From positions 1-64,000 of the forward strand of contig JALOBD010000001.1 of NCBI GenBank assembly GCA_023228445.1: 64,000 nt of DNA, in the 5' to 3' direction. Below are positions 24,752 through 34,449 of the stretch, piece after piece. Under the pieces are notes generated by a model. It did not search any database, was not told the origin of the DNA, and saw nothing but the letters and a program-made list of their open reading frames with translations. Position 1 is the first letter of the stretch; every line of letters begins with the position of its first letter. The position numbers were made by a program, and so were the translations under genes. Source of the DNA: Sphaerochaeta sp. (GTDB taxonomy: Bacteria > Spirochaetota > Spirochaetia > Sphaerochaetales > Sphaerochaetaceae).

Positions 24752-25483
24752 ATGGGACTGAATCGTGAAGTGGTACTGGTCACCGGTGCATCACAGCGCC
24801 TTGGGGCCCAGATGGTACGCTCTCTCTCAGCAGCGGGGTATGCCGTCATCCTCCACACCCGCCGAGCCACCAGTGAGGCTCGCCAGCTCAAGCGCGATCT
24901 TGATGAACAGAATCTGTTGACGTCGATCGTCGAGGGCGATCTGACCGAGGTGCAGGCCATCAACGATCTCTTTGGGCGGGCACTTACCCGCTACGGGCGC
25001 ATCGACCACCTGGTCAACAACGCCTCCTCCTTCTCTCCGCTCTCGGTCGAAGAGACCACCGTTGAGGCGTTCACCTCGCTGATGGCGTTGCACAACAGCG
25101 CTCCGTTCTTCCTCTCAAAGGAGCTGTACATCCATCTGAAGCAACACAATAGACGGGGGAGTGTCATCAATATCTGTGATGCCACCCTCTCTGCCCCCAA
25201 ATCCTCCCGGCCCGCCTACTACATCGCCAAAGGAGCGCTCTTGGCCCAGACCAAAGCCCTGGCGGTGGCTCTGGGCCCGGTTGTACGGGTAAACGCCATC
25301 TCCCCTGGCCCCATCCTTGCCAATGCGGATGACAAGGGGTACTTCACACGGATGGCAGAGCGACTGCCGGTGGGGCATACCGGAGCTGCATCTGATATCT
25401 CCCGATCGGTCAAATTCCTGCTCGAATCACCCTTTATCACTGGAATCGAGGTGGTGGTGGACGGGGGGCTCAGACTTTTGTAG
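24752..25483 (+). CDS. Short-chain dehydrogenase, pteridine-reductase-like
   Basis: NAD(P)H-dependent reductase of the SDR superfamily, 243 aa. The cofactor motif is TGASQRLGAQM (about residues 11-21), with the SDR NNAS motif at VNNASSF. The catalytic pair is Tyr and Lys in AYYIAKGAL; the usual Ser position is Asp in NICDATLS. TGASQRLG and the Asp at the Ser position recall pteridine reductases (PTR1/FolM), so dihydrobiopterin- or monapterin-type reduction is likely. This would complement ThyX, which does not regenerate dihydrofolate. That link is inference. No ribosome site; leaderless promoter. Confidence 0.75.
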   Translation: MGLNREVVLVTGASQRLGAQMVRSLSAAGYAVILHTRRATSEARQLKRDLDEQNLLTSIVEGDLTEVQAINDLFGRALTRYGRIDHLVNNASSFSPLSVEETTVEAFTSLMALHNSAPFFLSKELYIHLKQHNRRGSVINICDATLSAPKSSRPAYYIAKGALLAQTKALAVALGPVVRVNAISPGPILANADDKGYFTRMAERLPVGHTGAASDISRSVKFLLESPFITGIEVVVDGGLRLL

Positions 25484-25576
25484 ATTGTATGGAGTTACCC
25501 ACCCGTCGCTTGCTTCTTCTCTCTCATTCATACGATAGTTGAGAGGATACCATCGCACAGAATAGGAGTGTAGCCG

Positions 25577-27022
25577 ATGCACCATGTTCGTATACGTACC
25601 CTTGCCGTGATGATCGTGGCAAGCCTTATCACCCTCCCCCTTGCCGCCCTCCCGCTCACTGCCATCGTGGAGAGAGCCCTCACCGAGAGTGCGCGGATGC
25701 AAGATCTGGAGCTCACCAAGCGCGATACCCTGCTGAGAATCGGTCTTACCCAAGCAGAGGATGGGGTGGGGATCGCGGTGAGTGGGGATCTGACGACCAC
25801 CGTCGATTTCGCTGCCCCCTCTGCCACCCTGAGATCTTCAGGAATCAATGCAACCGTCGTGTTGCCGAATGATGGCAAGACTTCAATCCAAGTCTCTACT
25901 GGAGCTCTCTCCTATGCCCCTTCCTCAAGCAACTACTCAGTATCCCCATCTGTCAGGGCAAGCCACACCATCACCTACGGGCTGACCACCGACAATCGGA
26001 AAAGCCTGAACAATCGGCAGACCGAAATTATGGCGACCTCCACCTACGATTCCAGCCGGGTGAACTACACAACCAGCCTCTACACCCAGATCGCCACCAT
26101 CCTCGACAACGAGAAGAACATCAAGAAGACAACCAAGGAGCTCGCCGACTCGAAGCGGACCCTCGAGCAAAACCTCACCCTCAACCTGGTCCGGGAGGGC
26201 AGCCTCATCCACCGTGCATCACAACAAGCCATCGGGAGCAAAGAGACCACCCTCGAAGCACTCAATGCAGCGCGCGAACTCTACATGAGGCAGTTCAAGA
26301 ATCTCGCCGGCTTTGAGTGGGAGGGGGTGGATGAGATACCTGAGCCAAACCTCCTTTTCAATCCCGATATGAAGAAGAACAGCAGCCTCACGCTCAAGGG
26401 CCTGGCGCTGGATTTGGCAAAAGAGGACCTTGCCCTTGAGAAGGCCAAGTATACTAATACGAGCTTGGGCGTGGTCGGAAGCATCGGGTATGCGACATCA
26501 AAACTGACCACCATGGCTGGGAAGACTGACTATGAAAACGACCTCACGGTAAAGGGGTCTGCCTCCTTCGGTCCCACGAACCAGCAGTATTCGATCTCCG
26601 CAGGTGTGACCGCATCCTATGATTTTGAAAACAACACCTTCTCCCCCTCCCTGACCATCGGCGGTTCCTGGTCAAACAACCCCAGCTCCTATAGCGAGGG
26701 GTTGCAGTTGCAACAGTTGGAGAATGCGGTGCTGACGGCAGAGCTTGCCTATCGCACTGCTGTGGATGAGTTCAACCAGAGTGTGGTGAGCATACAGAAC
26801 AGCATCGCCTCCTATCTGATGAACTACTCACTGTTGTTGGAGAGTATGGCGTATAATCAAGAGACCCTCGAGCAACAGCAGGACCTCTTTGGGCGGGGCC
26901 TTGCCACCGCCCAAGATGTCGAGGACGCCCAGTTCACCGTGGATCTGGATGCGTATACCCTCCACTCCAGCTTGCTGGAGGGACTGAAACTGGAAAATCA
27001 AATCAAGATCCTCGGACTATAA
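25577..27022 (+). CDS. TolC-family outer-membrane efflux protein
   Basis: 481 aa with a signal peptide (about 1-30) and two long helical repeats typical of TolC channels: one around residues 150-245 (KNIKKTTKELADSKRTLEQN) and one around 375-470 (LQQLENAVLTAELAYRTA and NQETLEQQQDLFGRGLATAQ). It should trimerise into the outer-membrane exit duct for the pump encoded next door. AGGAG precedes the ATG. First gene of a tight block: adaptor, ATPase, permease, histidine kinase and response regulator follow with gaps of about 1-21 bases or overlaps. Confidence 0.85.
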   Translation: MHHVRIRTLAVMIVASLITLPLAALPLTAIVERALTESARMQDLELTKRDTLLRIGLTQAEDGVGIAVSGDLTTTVDFAAPSATLRSSGINATVVLPNDGKTSIQVSTGALSYAPSSSNYSVSPSVRASHTITYGLTTDNRKSLNNRQTEIMATSTYDSSRVNYTTSLYTQIATILDNEKNIKKTTKELADSKRTLEQNLTLNLVREGSLIHRASQQAIGSKETTLEALNAARELYMRQFKNLAGFEWEGVDEIPEPNLLFNPDMKKNSSLTLKGLALDLAKEDLALEKAKYTNTSLGVVGSIGYATSKLTTMAGKTDYENDLTVKGSASFGPTNQQYSISAGVTASYDFENNTFSPSLTIGGSWSNNPSSYSEGLQLQQLENAVLTAELAYRTAVDEFNQSVVSIQNSIASYLMNYSLLLESMAYNQETLEQQQDLFGRGLATAQDVEDAQFTVDLDAYTLHSSLLEGLKLENQIKILGL

Positions 27023-27034
27023 GGAAGGACGTTC

Positions 27035-28132
27035 ATGAGCGAGAACAAGAGTGAGAACCAAGTACGAAACCAACTGAGAAAGAAGCAGCGCCGCCAGCGC
27101 ATCAAGCGGCTCATCACCACGGTGGTGATCATCGCTCTGATCGGCGGGGGTCTCTTTCTCTACAACTTCTACAAAGAGAATGAGCGCTTCCCCTGGGCCG
27201 AGAAGAGAGCTCCCATCAGTGCAGTGAGGGAGGTGGAGGCACAGGTCACCGAATCAATCTTCACCACCACCATCGACCTCTCCGGCTACGTGGAGCCCAA
27301 CGAGATCCAGAAGGTGCTCCTCAGGGCCACCGGGACGGTCACCGATGTGTTTGTCAAAGAAGGAGAACAGATCAAGAAGGGTGATGTGCTCATCGCCATC
27401 GACAACACCGACCAGCTGTACAACGTGGCCAGCCTCGAGGCGGATTTGGAGCGCATCCTCTTGACCGGCAGTGAGCGTGATCGCACGCTCACCGAGATGA
27501 AGCTGGAATCGGCACGCAAGAAGCTCGACTACACCAAGGCGTACGCCAACTTCGATGGGGTGGTGGCGTCGGTGAACGTCAACGTCGGTGACTACTTCGA
27601 TGCCGGCTCTCCGGCCATGACGATCATCGACCGCTCAACGCTGAAAGCCACCGTCGAGATCGATGAGATCGACATGCAGTACGTACAGCTCGGGCAGAAG
27701 GCAGTCCTCTACTTCGACTCCTACCCCGACTCCTCCATCGATGCAGTGGTCGAGTACATCCCGATGATCGGGCGCTACACCAACCAGGGCATCGGCGTCA
27801 TGGATGTGGAGCTGAAGATCCCATCGCCGCCCTCCACCATCGCCCCCGGCTACACCTTCGATGGCAGCATCACCAGCGAGGGGGAGACGAAGATCCTCCT
27901 CCTGCCCCAGAGTGCGGTAACCACCAGCCGCGGCAGCAGCAGCGTCACCAAGAAGCTGGAGGATGGGACCACCGCCCGTGTTCCGGTTACGGTCAAGTAC
28001 CTTGGAGAGGGTATGAGCCAGTTGCTCAGCGGCGATATCAAGGCCGGCGATACGCTGGTCATCCGCCGTACCGACACCTCCAACCCCTTCGCTGCCATCG
28101 GGGTCAGCGGACCGCAGATGAGGATGTTCTAG
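27035..28132 (+). CDS. Periplasmic adaptor (MacA/HlyD-type) of an ABC exporter
   Basis: 365 aa. A basic cytosolic N-terminus is followed by one membrane helix (about residues 28-46), then a lipoyl-like half motif (GTVTDVFVKEGEQIKKGDVL), a short coiled segment, the second lipoyl half (YAYANFDGVVASVNVNVGDY-type region near 175), and beta-barrel plus membrane-proximal domains. It bridges the inner-membrane MacB-type pump and the TolC-type duct. The helical hairpin is shorter than in E. coli MacA. Starts 12 bases after the TolC-type gene, with GGAAGG upstream. Confidence 0.87.
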   Translation: MSENKSENQVRNQLRKKQRRQRIKRLITTVVIIALIGGGLFLYNFYKENERFPWAEKRAPISAVREVEAQVTESIFTTTIDLSGYVEPNEIQKVLLRATGTVTDVFVKEGEQIKKGDVLIAIDNTDQLYNVASLEADLERILLTGSERDRTLTEMKLESARKKLDYTKAYANFDGVVASVNVNVGDYFDAGSPAMTIIDRSTLKATVEIDEIDMQYVQLGQKAVLYFDSYPDSSIDAVVEYIPMIGRYTNQGIGVMDVELKIPSPPSTIAPGYTFDGSITSEGETKILLLPQSAVTTSRGSSSVTKKLEDGTTARVPVTVKYLGEGMSQLLSGDIKAGDTLVIRRTDTSNPFAAIGVSGPQMRMF

Positions 28133-28133
28133 C

Positions 28134-28808
28134 ATGACTGAGAGTGTAATTCGCCTCGAGGATGTGACTCGCTACTACCTGATGGGGGAGTTCGTCGTCA
28201 AGGCGTTGGACGGGGTCTCCATCGATATCTCCCGCGGCGAATTCACCGCCATCATGGGGCCGTCGGGCAGTGGCAAGTCAACGATGATGAACCTCATCGG
28301 CTGCCTCGATACCCCCACCAGCGGCTATATCGACATCGACGGTGAGAATACCGCCGGCCTCAACGAGGCCGAGCTTGCCTATATCCGCAACCGGAAGGTC
28401 GGCTTCGTCTTCCAGCAGTTCAACCTCTTGGGCAAGCTTACTGCGCTGGACAACGTCATCACCCCGCTGCTCTATGCAGGCGCGTCGGTGCGGGAGCGCA
28501 AACAGACGGCGATCCATGCCCTTGAGCGTGTCGGCCTCGCCGATCGGATGCACCACCGCCCCAATGAGCTGAGTGGTGGGCAGAAGCAACGCGTCGCCAT
28601 CGCCCGGGCGCTGGTGAACAACCCGACGATCCTCTTGGCCGATGAACCCACCGGTGCGTTGGATACCCGCACAGGAAATCAGATCCTGGAGCTCTTCGAG
28701 GAGCTCAACAGTGAAGGCAGGACGGTGATCCTTGTCACCCACGACCGCGATCTGGGGATGCGCAGCCACCGTCAGATCCACCTGCGTGACGGAAGAGTGG
28801 AGGCATAG
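28134..28808 (+). CDS. ABC exporter ATP-binding protein (MacB/LolD-type)
   Basis: 224-aa ATPase. Walker [13 protein letters not shown]-loop [13 protein letters not shown], signature [15 protein letters not shown], Walker [13 protein letters not shown] and switch VTHDRDL. These place it in the MacB/LolD/FtsE subgroup (type VII ABC systems). Here the ATPase is a separate polypeptide, unlike the fused E. coli MacB. It begins one base after the adaptor stop, and the permease begins one base after its own stop. Confidence 0.93.
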   Translation: MTESVIRLEDVTRYYLMGEFVVKALDGVSIDISRGEFTAIMGPSGSGKSTMMNLIGCLDTPTSGYIDIDGENTAGLNEAELAYIRNRKVGFVFQQFNLLGKLTALDNVITPLLYAGASVRERKQTAIHALERVGLADRMHHRPNELSGGQKQRVAIARALVNNPTILLADEPTGALDTRTGNQILELFEELNSEGRTVILVTHDRDLGMRSHRQIHLRDGRVEA

Positions 28809-28809
28809 C

Positions 28810-29991
28810 ATGCTGATCGAAAACATCAAACTCGCCTTCAACGCCATGCGCGGCTCAAAGATGCGCACCGCCCTCAGCCTCCTGGGTATCGTCATCGGGG
28901 TCGCCTCAGTGGTTGCGATCCTCACCATCGGTGACAGCGCCTCAAAGTCCATCACCGACTCAATCGCCGTCGGCGGTCTGGATATGGTCACCATCTATCC
29001 ATCAGCTGGCCAGCGCAGCAGTGGCACCTTCGACGAGGCGTTCAGCGATATGCTCAGACGCGATGTGGAAGGAATCGAGACCGTGCTGCCACAGAACAGT
29101 TCGACGGTTCGGGTCCGCAACGGCAAGGAGTCCAAGAGTGTCTCGGTGGCCGGGGTGCTCAGCGACTACGGTGATGTCCTCAACCTCGAGTACTCCGAGG
29201 GCGGTTTCTTCGAGGCGATGGATAACATCAACCGTCGCCAAGTCATCGTGCTTGGCTCAACGGTGGCAAAGGATCTCTTCCCCGACCAGGCGGCGGTAGG
29301 CCAGTACGTCAGCCTCTTTCGCAACCAAGCGAAGAGCTACCTCATCGTCGGGGTGCTGGAGAGCAAGGACGCCACCTTCAGCCTCTCCTACAACAATACC
29401 GTCTTTATCCCCTACAACACCTACAGCCAGCGTTTCATCCGCACCAGCGGGGTGGGGGCGTACGTGGTGAAGGTCGCCGAGGGCTTTGACACCATCGAGG
29501 TCAGCGACCACGTCACCGAGTACCTCGATGACATCGTCGGCACCGATGGGTACAGCATCTTCTCCCCCGCTTCGCTTGCCGAGATGGCCGAACAGATCAC
29601 CGGCACCTTCAGTTCATTCCTCGCCCTCATCGCTGCGATCAGTCTGCTCGTCGGCGGCATTGGCATCATGAACATCATGCTCGTCTCGGTGGCCGAGCGG
29701 ACCAAGGAGATCGGCATCCGCAAGGCATTGGGGGCAAGCCCCAACGTGATCCGCGGCCAGTTCCTCGTCGAGGCGTTGACGCTGACCCTGCTTGGGGGGA
29801 TGCTCGGTATCGCGCTGGGCTCACTGCTCAGCTATGCGGTGACCAACATGCTCGATTGGTCGTTGCATTTATCATATGCCTCGTTCATACTTGCTATGGG
29901 TTTCTCGATGTTTGTCGGCATCTTCTTCGGTTGGTATCCGGCAATGAAGGCCTCTCGGCTCGACCCGATCGAGGCGTTGAACTACGAGTGA
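28810..29991 (+). CDS. MacB/FtsX-type ABC exporter permease
   Basis: 393 aa. The topology is one N-terminal helix (about 20-42), a large periplasmic domain (about 45-270), then three helices (about 275-305, 325-350, 360-385). Conserved blocks are KMRTALSLLGIVIGVAS near the start and RTKEIGIRKALGASPNVI before the second helix. This is the mechanotransmission type that drives periplasmic substrates through TolC without carrying them across the inner membrane. I use the ATG at 28810; a longer frame would run into the ATPase gene. Substrate unknown; peptides, lipids or antibiotics are possible. Confidence 0.9.
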   Translation: MLIENIKLAFNAMRGSKMRTALSLLGIVIGVASVVAILTIGDSASKSITDSIAVGGLDMVTIYPSAGQRSSGTFDEAFSDMLRRDVEGIETVLPQNSSTVRVRNGKESKSVSVAGVLSDYGDVLNLEYSEGGFFEAMDNINRRQVIVLGSTVAKDLFPDQAAVGQYVSLFRNQAKSYLIVGVLESKDATFSLSYNNTVFIPYNTYSQRFIRTSGVGAYVVKVAEGFDTIEVSDHVTEYLDDIVGTDGYSIFSPASLAEMAEQITGTFSSFLALIAAISLLVGGIGIMNIMLVSVAERTKEIGIRKALGASPNVIRGQFLVEALTLTLLGGMLGIALGSLLSYAVTNMLDWSLHLSYASFILAMGFSMFVGIFFGWYPAMKASRLDPIEALNYE

Positions 29992-30012
29992 TCCATACGG
30001 GGGAGCAATTCA

Positions 30013-31341
30013 TTGGAGAAGAGGCGCACACGTTGGATGATCGGTGATGCTAAGGAACCCTTCATTGTCATCACCAGTCTTGTCGTGGCCTTCCTCCTGC
30101 TCATCTCCTTGGTGGTCTTCCTCACCACCGCCCTCATCGAGCGGGAGCAGCTGCGGATGCAGAGTGAGGCTGAACGCTCCTTCAACTCCGTCTTCCTCGC
30201 CTTGCAAGACTCTACCAGCAAGGCGCAGAAGACGATGGCCGAGGAGAGTGTGAGCGGCATCGGGGTGTACAGCTCGATGGGCAGGCGGGTGTTGAGTTTG
30301 GGCAACGTGCCGATGACCATCCCACTCGACCGGTTCTCCTCCTCGCTGGAGCTCATCAGCAGATCGAACCCCAACACCGGTGTGGCGACGTACAACCGGG
30401 CGACCAAGATGATCGAGTACATCCGCTTCAGCCGCCTGACAATCCTCTTGGACACCGGCCAGCTTACCCTCACCGAGAGTGGGCTCTTGCCCACACCCAT
30501 CGACTTTCCCGATGTCCTTTACCTCATCTTTGACGGGGAGGCGTACCACCGGCGCCTGGTGGTCACCGGGGCCATCGGCATCACCTCGACCTTGGTGCTC
30601 ATCGGCCTCTTCCTGCTGGTATTGAACATCTACCGCTCCAACCGACGCTATCGGGCCACCATCGCCAAGCAGGAGAGCCTGGTCAACCTCGGTCAGGCGG
30701 CACGGACGCTGACCCATGAGATCAAGAATCCGCTCAGCGCCATCACCATCCAGCTGGCCCTCCTGAAGAAGACGCTACCGGGCCACTATGACAGTGATCT
30801 GATCGTCATCGACCAGGAGCTCAACCGCCTCACCCAACTGACCAACAAGGTCAGCGACTTCCTGCGCAATCCCTTGGGAAACCCCGTGCCGGTGGATCTC
30901 AACGACCTGTTGGGTTCGCTGATCAAGTGCTTTGACAAACCCATCTCGTTCAAGAGCGAGAGGCGTTTCTTCATCACCTTCGATGAGGATCGGGCCCGGT
31001 CGGTCTTCGAGAACCTGCTCAAGAACGCGGTGGAGAGTGGCGGTGACGGCGATCCACAAGTCGAGGTCGAGATCGTCAGTGGCAAACGAAACCTGCTGCA
31101 CGTCTTCATCATGGACCGGGGGGAGGGGATTGCTGCCACGGAGCTGCGCAAGATCTTCGATCCCTTCTTCACGACCAAGATCCACGGTTCGGGAATCGGT
31201 CTCTCCATCTCACGCCAATTCGTCAAGGCACGGGGAGGCAACCTGCGCCTCTACCGCCGGGAGGGGGGAGGCACGGTAGCCGAGGTGGTGTTGAGCCGAA
31301 GCATCCACCCGACCAAGAAGAGCACAAAGGACACACCATGA
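30013..31341 (+). CDS. NtrB-type sensor histidine kinase
   Basis: 442 aa. Two membrane helices (about residues 18-40 and 190-212) enclose an extracytoplasmic sensor region of about 150 residues. The kinase core has the H-box THEIKNPLSAI, N-box ENLLKNAVES, and G-boxes DRGEGIAATE and GSGIGLSIS. No HAMP or PAS domain is apparent. I chose a TTG start at 30013 because GGGGGAG lies eight bases upstream; an ATG at 30037 lacks such a site. It follows the exporter permease by 21 bases and overlaps the response regulator by four, so it probably senses a cue related to the exporter. Confidence 0.88.
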   Translation: MEKRRTRWMIGDAKEPFIVITSLVVAFLLLISLVVFLTTALIEREQLRMQSEAERSFNSVFLALQDSTSKAQKTMAEESVSGIGVYSSMGRRVLSLGNVPMTIPLDRFSSSLELISRSNPNTGVATYNRATKMIEYIRFSRLTILLDTGQLTLTESGLLPTPIDFPDVLYLIFDGEAYHRRLVVTGAIGITSTLVLIGLFLLVLNIYRSNRRYRATIAKQESLVNLGQAARTLTHEIKNPLSAITIQLALLKKTLPGHYDSDLIVIDQELNRLTQLTNKVSDFLRNPLGNPVPVDLNDLLGSLIKCFDKPISFKSERRFFITFDEDRARSVFENLLKNAVESGGDGDPQVEVEIVSGKRNLLHVFIMDRGEGIAATELRKIFDPFFTTKIHGSGIGLSISRQFVKARGGNLRLYRREGGGTVAEVVLSRSIHPTKKSTKDTP

Positions 31342-32693
31342 GAATTTTGATCGTCGACGATGAACCCAATATCCGTGAATTGATGCGTCGCTACCTCAGC
31401 CTCGATGCCATCGACAGTGATTGTGCCGAGAATGGGCTCTCTGCGCAGCGGATGCTCAGCGAGAACCACTACGATGCCTGCCTCATCGATCTGAAGATGC
31501 CCGGCATGGACGGCTTGTCACTGATCACCTGGATTCGCAGCGAGGGCTTTCGCATGCCGATCATCATGATCAGCGCCCATGGGGAGATCAGCGATGCGGT
31601 CACCGCCCTCAAGGAGGGGGCACAGGACTACATCGTAAAGCCCTTTGATCCCGAGGAGCTGGTCATCCGGCTCAAGAAACTCGTCGACGCCCAGCAGCTG
31701 CGCAACGTGGTGGAGAGCGAGGGGCGGGGCAAAGCTGATGAAGGGGGGCCGGTCTTCGTCGGCGAGAGCGCCGCGATAAAGAGAATCAAGGAGATCATCA
31801 GCCGGATCAGCGATACCTCCTCCATCGTCCTCATCACCGGGGAAAGCGGTACCGGCAAGGAGGTTGTCGCGCGCGAAATCCATCGGGCCAGCACCCAGAG
31901 CAGCGGCCCCTTTGTTGCCATCAACATCGGCGGGGTACCGGAGAATCTTCTCGAGAGTGAGCTCTTCGGGTACGAGAAGGGGGCCTTCACCGGTGCGGTG
32001 AGCCGGAAGACCGGGATGTTTGAACTGGCCAGCGGGGGTACGCTCTTCCTCGACGAGATCGGGGACATGCCCCTCTCCTTGCAGGTGAAGATCCTGCGCG
32101 TCTTGCAGGAGCGGCGCATCACCCGTCTCGGGGGGACGACGGCAATGCCGATCAACGCCAGGATCATCGCCGCGACCAACAAAAACCTGGAAGAGCGCGT
32201 ACAGAGCGGGGCGTTCAGGGAGGACCTCTTCTATCGCCTCAATGTGGTGCGGATCGCCATTCCGCCACTTCGCCAACGACGAGAGGACATCCCCGTCCTG
32301 GCTGCCGGCATCCTCAGGCGCCTGAGAGCCGAGATGGGGCACCGGGTCGTCGGCCTCTCGTCGCCAGCCCTCGAATTGCTCTGCCAACATGACTTTTATG
32401 GCAATGTCCGTGAGCTGGAGAATATCCTCGAGCGGGCGGTGATCTTCGCAAATGGAGAGGAGATCCAAAGCGATGAACTCGACCTGCGCGGCTCGGTTCC
32501 CCTTACCACCGGCGGTGAGAAGGATGGACAGAGCCGAGGCGGCCACCCGCTCTCGCTCAAGGAGCTGGAGGCCGAGGCTATCATACGGGCCCTCCACCGC
32601 TGGGAGGGAAACCGCACCCGGGCGGCTGAGGAGCTGGGCATCAGCAGAAGGACGTTGATCAACAAGATTGCCGAGTATGAGTTGAATCTATAG
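31338..32693 (+). CDS. Sigma-54-dependent NtrC-type response regulator
   Basis: 451 aa. Receiver domain (1-120) with phospho-acceptor Asp in CLIDLKMPGMDG (about residue 52) and Lys in IVKPFDP. The AAA+ domain has Walker A GESGTGKEVVAREIH, the sigma-54-contacting GAFTGA loop in EKGAFTGAVSR, and LFLDEIGDMP. A Fis-type helix-turn-helix ends the protein (RTRAAEELGISRRTLINKI). It should activate RpoN promoters when phosphorylated by the overlapping kinase. rpoN is about 21 kb away in the same window. Target promoters were not identified. Confidence 0.94.
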   Translation: MRILIVDDEPNIRELMRRYLSLDAIDSDCAENGLSAQRMLSENHYDACLIDLKMPGMDGLSLITWIRSEGFRMPIIMISAHGEISDAVTALKEGAQDYIVKPFDPEELVIRLKKLVDAQQLRNVVESEGRGKADEGGPVFVGESAAIKRIKEIISRISDTSSIVLITGESGTGKEVVAREIHRASTQSSGPFVAINIGGVPENLLESELFGYEKGAFTGAVSRKTGMFELASGGTLFLDEIGDMPLSLQVKILRVLQERRITRLGGTTAMPINARIIAATNKNLEERVQSGAFREDLFYRLNVVRIAIPPLRQRREDIPVLAAGILRRLRAEMGHRVVGLSSPALELLCQHDFYGNVRELENILERAVIFANGEEIQSDELDLRGSVPLTTGGEKDGQSRGGHPLSLKELEAEAIIRALHRWEGNRTRAAEELGISRRTLINKIAEYELNL

Positions 32694-32703
32694 GAGAGTG
32701 AAG

Positions 32704-34449
32704 ATGAATATACCATCAGAGTGGGACCTCACGCCCATCTATGTGAGCTGTGAGAGCGCCGAGTTTGCCAACGACCTCGCCCTGGTCGTCGAAGGGGCCA
32801 CCGGCCTGGAAGCCTACCTTCAAGAGAAGGGGTGTGACCTCAAGGAGGCGATCGACCGCTTTGAATCCACCGTCGACCGCTATGCCAACCTCTACGCCTA
32901 CGCTTCGGCGGTGTTGACCCTCAACACCTCCAACGAAGTCGCTCTGAGGGCGGTCAGTCAGGCTGAGGAGGTCTCTCTCGCGGTCGAAAAAGCTGCCGTC
33001 TCACTGATGAACTTCCTTGCCACCCGCGTCGAGGAGATTGCCACGCGAACGGGCGATGGAGGCGATCTCGCACGCTATCGCTATCCGCTTGAGGAGCTCT
33101 TAGAGCAGCAGCGACACCTGATGAGTGCTGAGATGGAGGATTTGGCATCAGACCTTGCCCGCAGCGGCGGCGACGCCTTCAGCCGCCTGCAGCAGGCGAT
33201 GGGGTCGGCCATCAGCACCGAGTGGGGGGATGAGGGGCCCAAGAGCGTGGTGGAGCTACGCAACATGGCAAGCGACAAGGATCGCGAAATCCGGAAAAAG
33301 GCGTATGAGAGTGAGATCAGCCTCTTTGAGGCGTACGAGATTCCCTTCGCCGCAGCCCTCAACGGGGTGACCGGGACCACTCTCACCCTCGCCAAGCGGA
33401 GGAAGTGGGACTCTCCGCTCGACCGCTCGCTCTCCACTTCACGCATCGATCGGGAGATTCTCAACTCCCTGATCACCGCCATTGAGGGAAACTTGGATAA
33501 CTTTCGCCGCTACCTCAAGGCGAAAGCAGCGCTGCTTGGTGTCGAGGAGCTCGCCTTCTATGACCTCTTCGCCCCGGTGGGTGACCATGCACGCTCCTAC
33601 ACCTACCAGGAGGCGCACGCCTTCATCGTCACGCAGTTCTCCACCTTCTCTCCCGCGATGGCCAGCTTCGCCGACAACGCTTTCAAGAACGGCTGGATCG
33701 ACGCCTTCAGCCGCCCCGGCAAGGTTGGAGGGGCCTACGACACCTCCTTCCCACTGGCAAAGGAGAGCAGGATTCTCTCCAACTTCGACAACTCGTTTGG
33801 TGGCGTGTCGACCCTCGCCCACGAGCTTGGCCACGCGTGGCACGACTCGGTGGTGCTCGACAAACCCTACCTGCTGCGCAACTACCCGATGACCCTTGCC
33901 GAGACTGCCTCAATCTTCAGCGAGCAGTTGATCCTCCAGGGAGCGCTCAAGGAGAGTTCACGCGAAGAGCGCATCACCCTCGTCGAACATATGTTGCAAG
34001 ATTCGACGCAGGTCTGTGTCGATATCCTCAGCCGCTTCTACTTTGAGCGTGCCGTCTATGAGCGGCGCGCCGACGGTGATCTCACTGCCGCGGAGTTCTG
34101 CTCGCTGATGGAGGATGCCCAAAAGCGCACCTACGGCGATGGATTGGGTGTCTATCACCGGTATATGTGGGCGGTAAAGAGCCACTACTACCGCTGTGAG
34201 TTCTCCTTCTACAACTACCCGTACGCCTTCGGCCTGCTCTTCGCCCTCGGCCTCTTCGCCCAGGCACAGGAGCAGGGGCCTGGCTTCTTCGACCAGTATG
34301 AGGAGATTCTTGCAGCTGCCGGCAGCAAGAGTGCCCGCGATGTAGCAGCCTTGGCTTCGATCGACTTGGCCGACCAACGCTTCTGGGACGGGGCGATGGG
34401 AGTCATCAACTCCTACATCGAGGAGCTCGTCGATGCTGCTGAGCATTGA
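32704..34449 (+). CDS. M3-family oligoendopeptidase (PepF type)
   Basis: Cytosolic zinc metallopeptidase that trims oligopeptides. The zinc motif HELGH is in STLAHELGHAWHDS (about residue 375), with the third ligand Glu in TLAETASIFSEQ. 581 aa, typical of PepF. I use the ATG at 32704, seven bases after AGGAG; a GTG at 32698 is a weaker alternative. It starts ten bases after the response regulator, so it may be the tail of that operon. Its last 17 bases overlap the rRNA methyltransferase gene. Confidence 0.92.
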   Translation: MNIPSEWDLTPIYVSCESAEFANDLALVVEGATGLEAYLQEKGCDLKEAIDRFESTVDRYANLYAYASAVLTLNTSNEVALRAVSQAEEVSLAVEKAAVSLMNFLATRVEEIATRTGDGGDLARYRYPLEELLEQQRHLMSAEMEDLASDLARSGGDAFSRLQQAMGSAISTEWGDEGPKSVVELRNMASDKDREIRKKAYESEISLFEAYEIPFAAALNGVTGTTLTLAKRRKWDSPLDRSLSTSRIDREILNSLITAIEGNLDNFRRYLKAKAALLGVEELAFYDLFAPVGDHARSYTYQEAHAFIVTQFSTFSPAMASFADNAFKNGWIDAFSRPGKVGGAYDTSFPLAKESRILSNFDNSFGGVSTLAHELGHAWHDSVVLDKPYLLRNYPMTLAETASIFSEQLILQGALKESSREERITLVEHMLQDSTQVCVDILSRFYFERAVYERRADGDLTAAEFCSLMEDAQKRTYGDGLGVYHRYMWAVKSHYYRCEFSFYNYPYAFGLLFALGLFAQAQEQGPGFFDQYEEILAAAGSKSARDVAALASIDLADQRFWDGAMGVINSYIEELVDAAEH

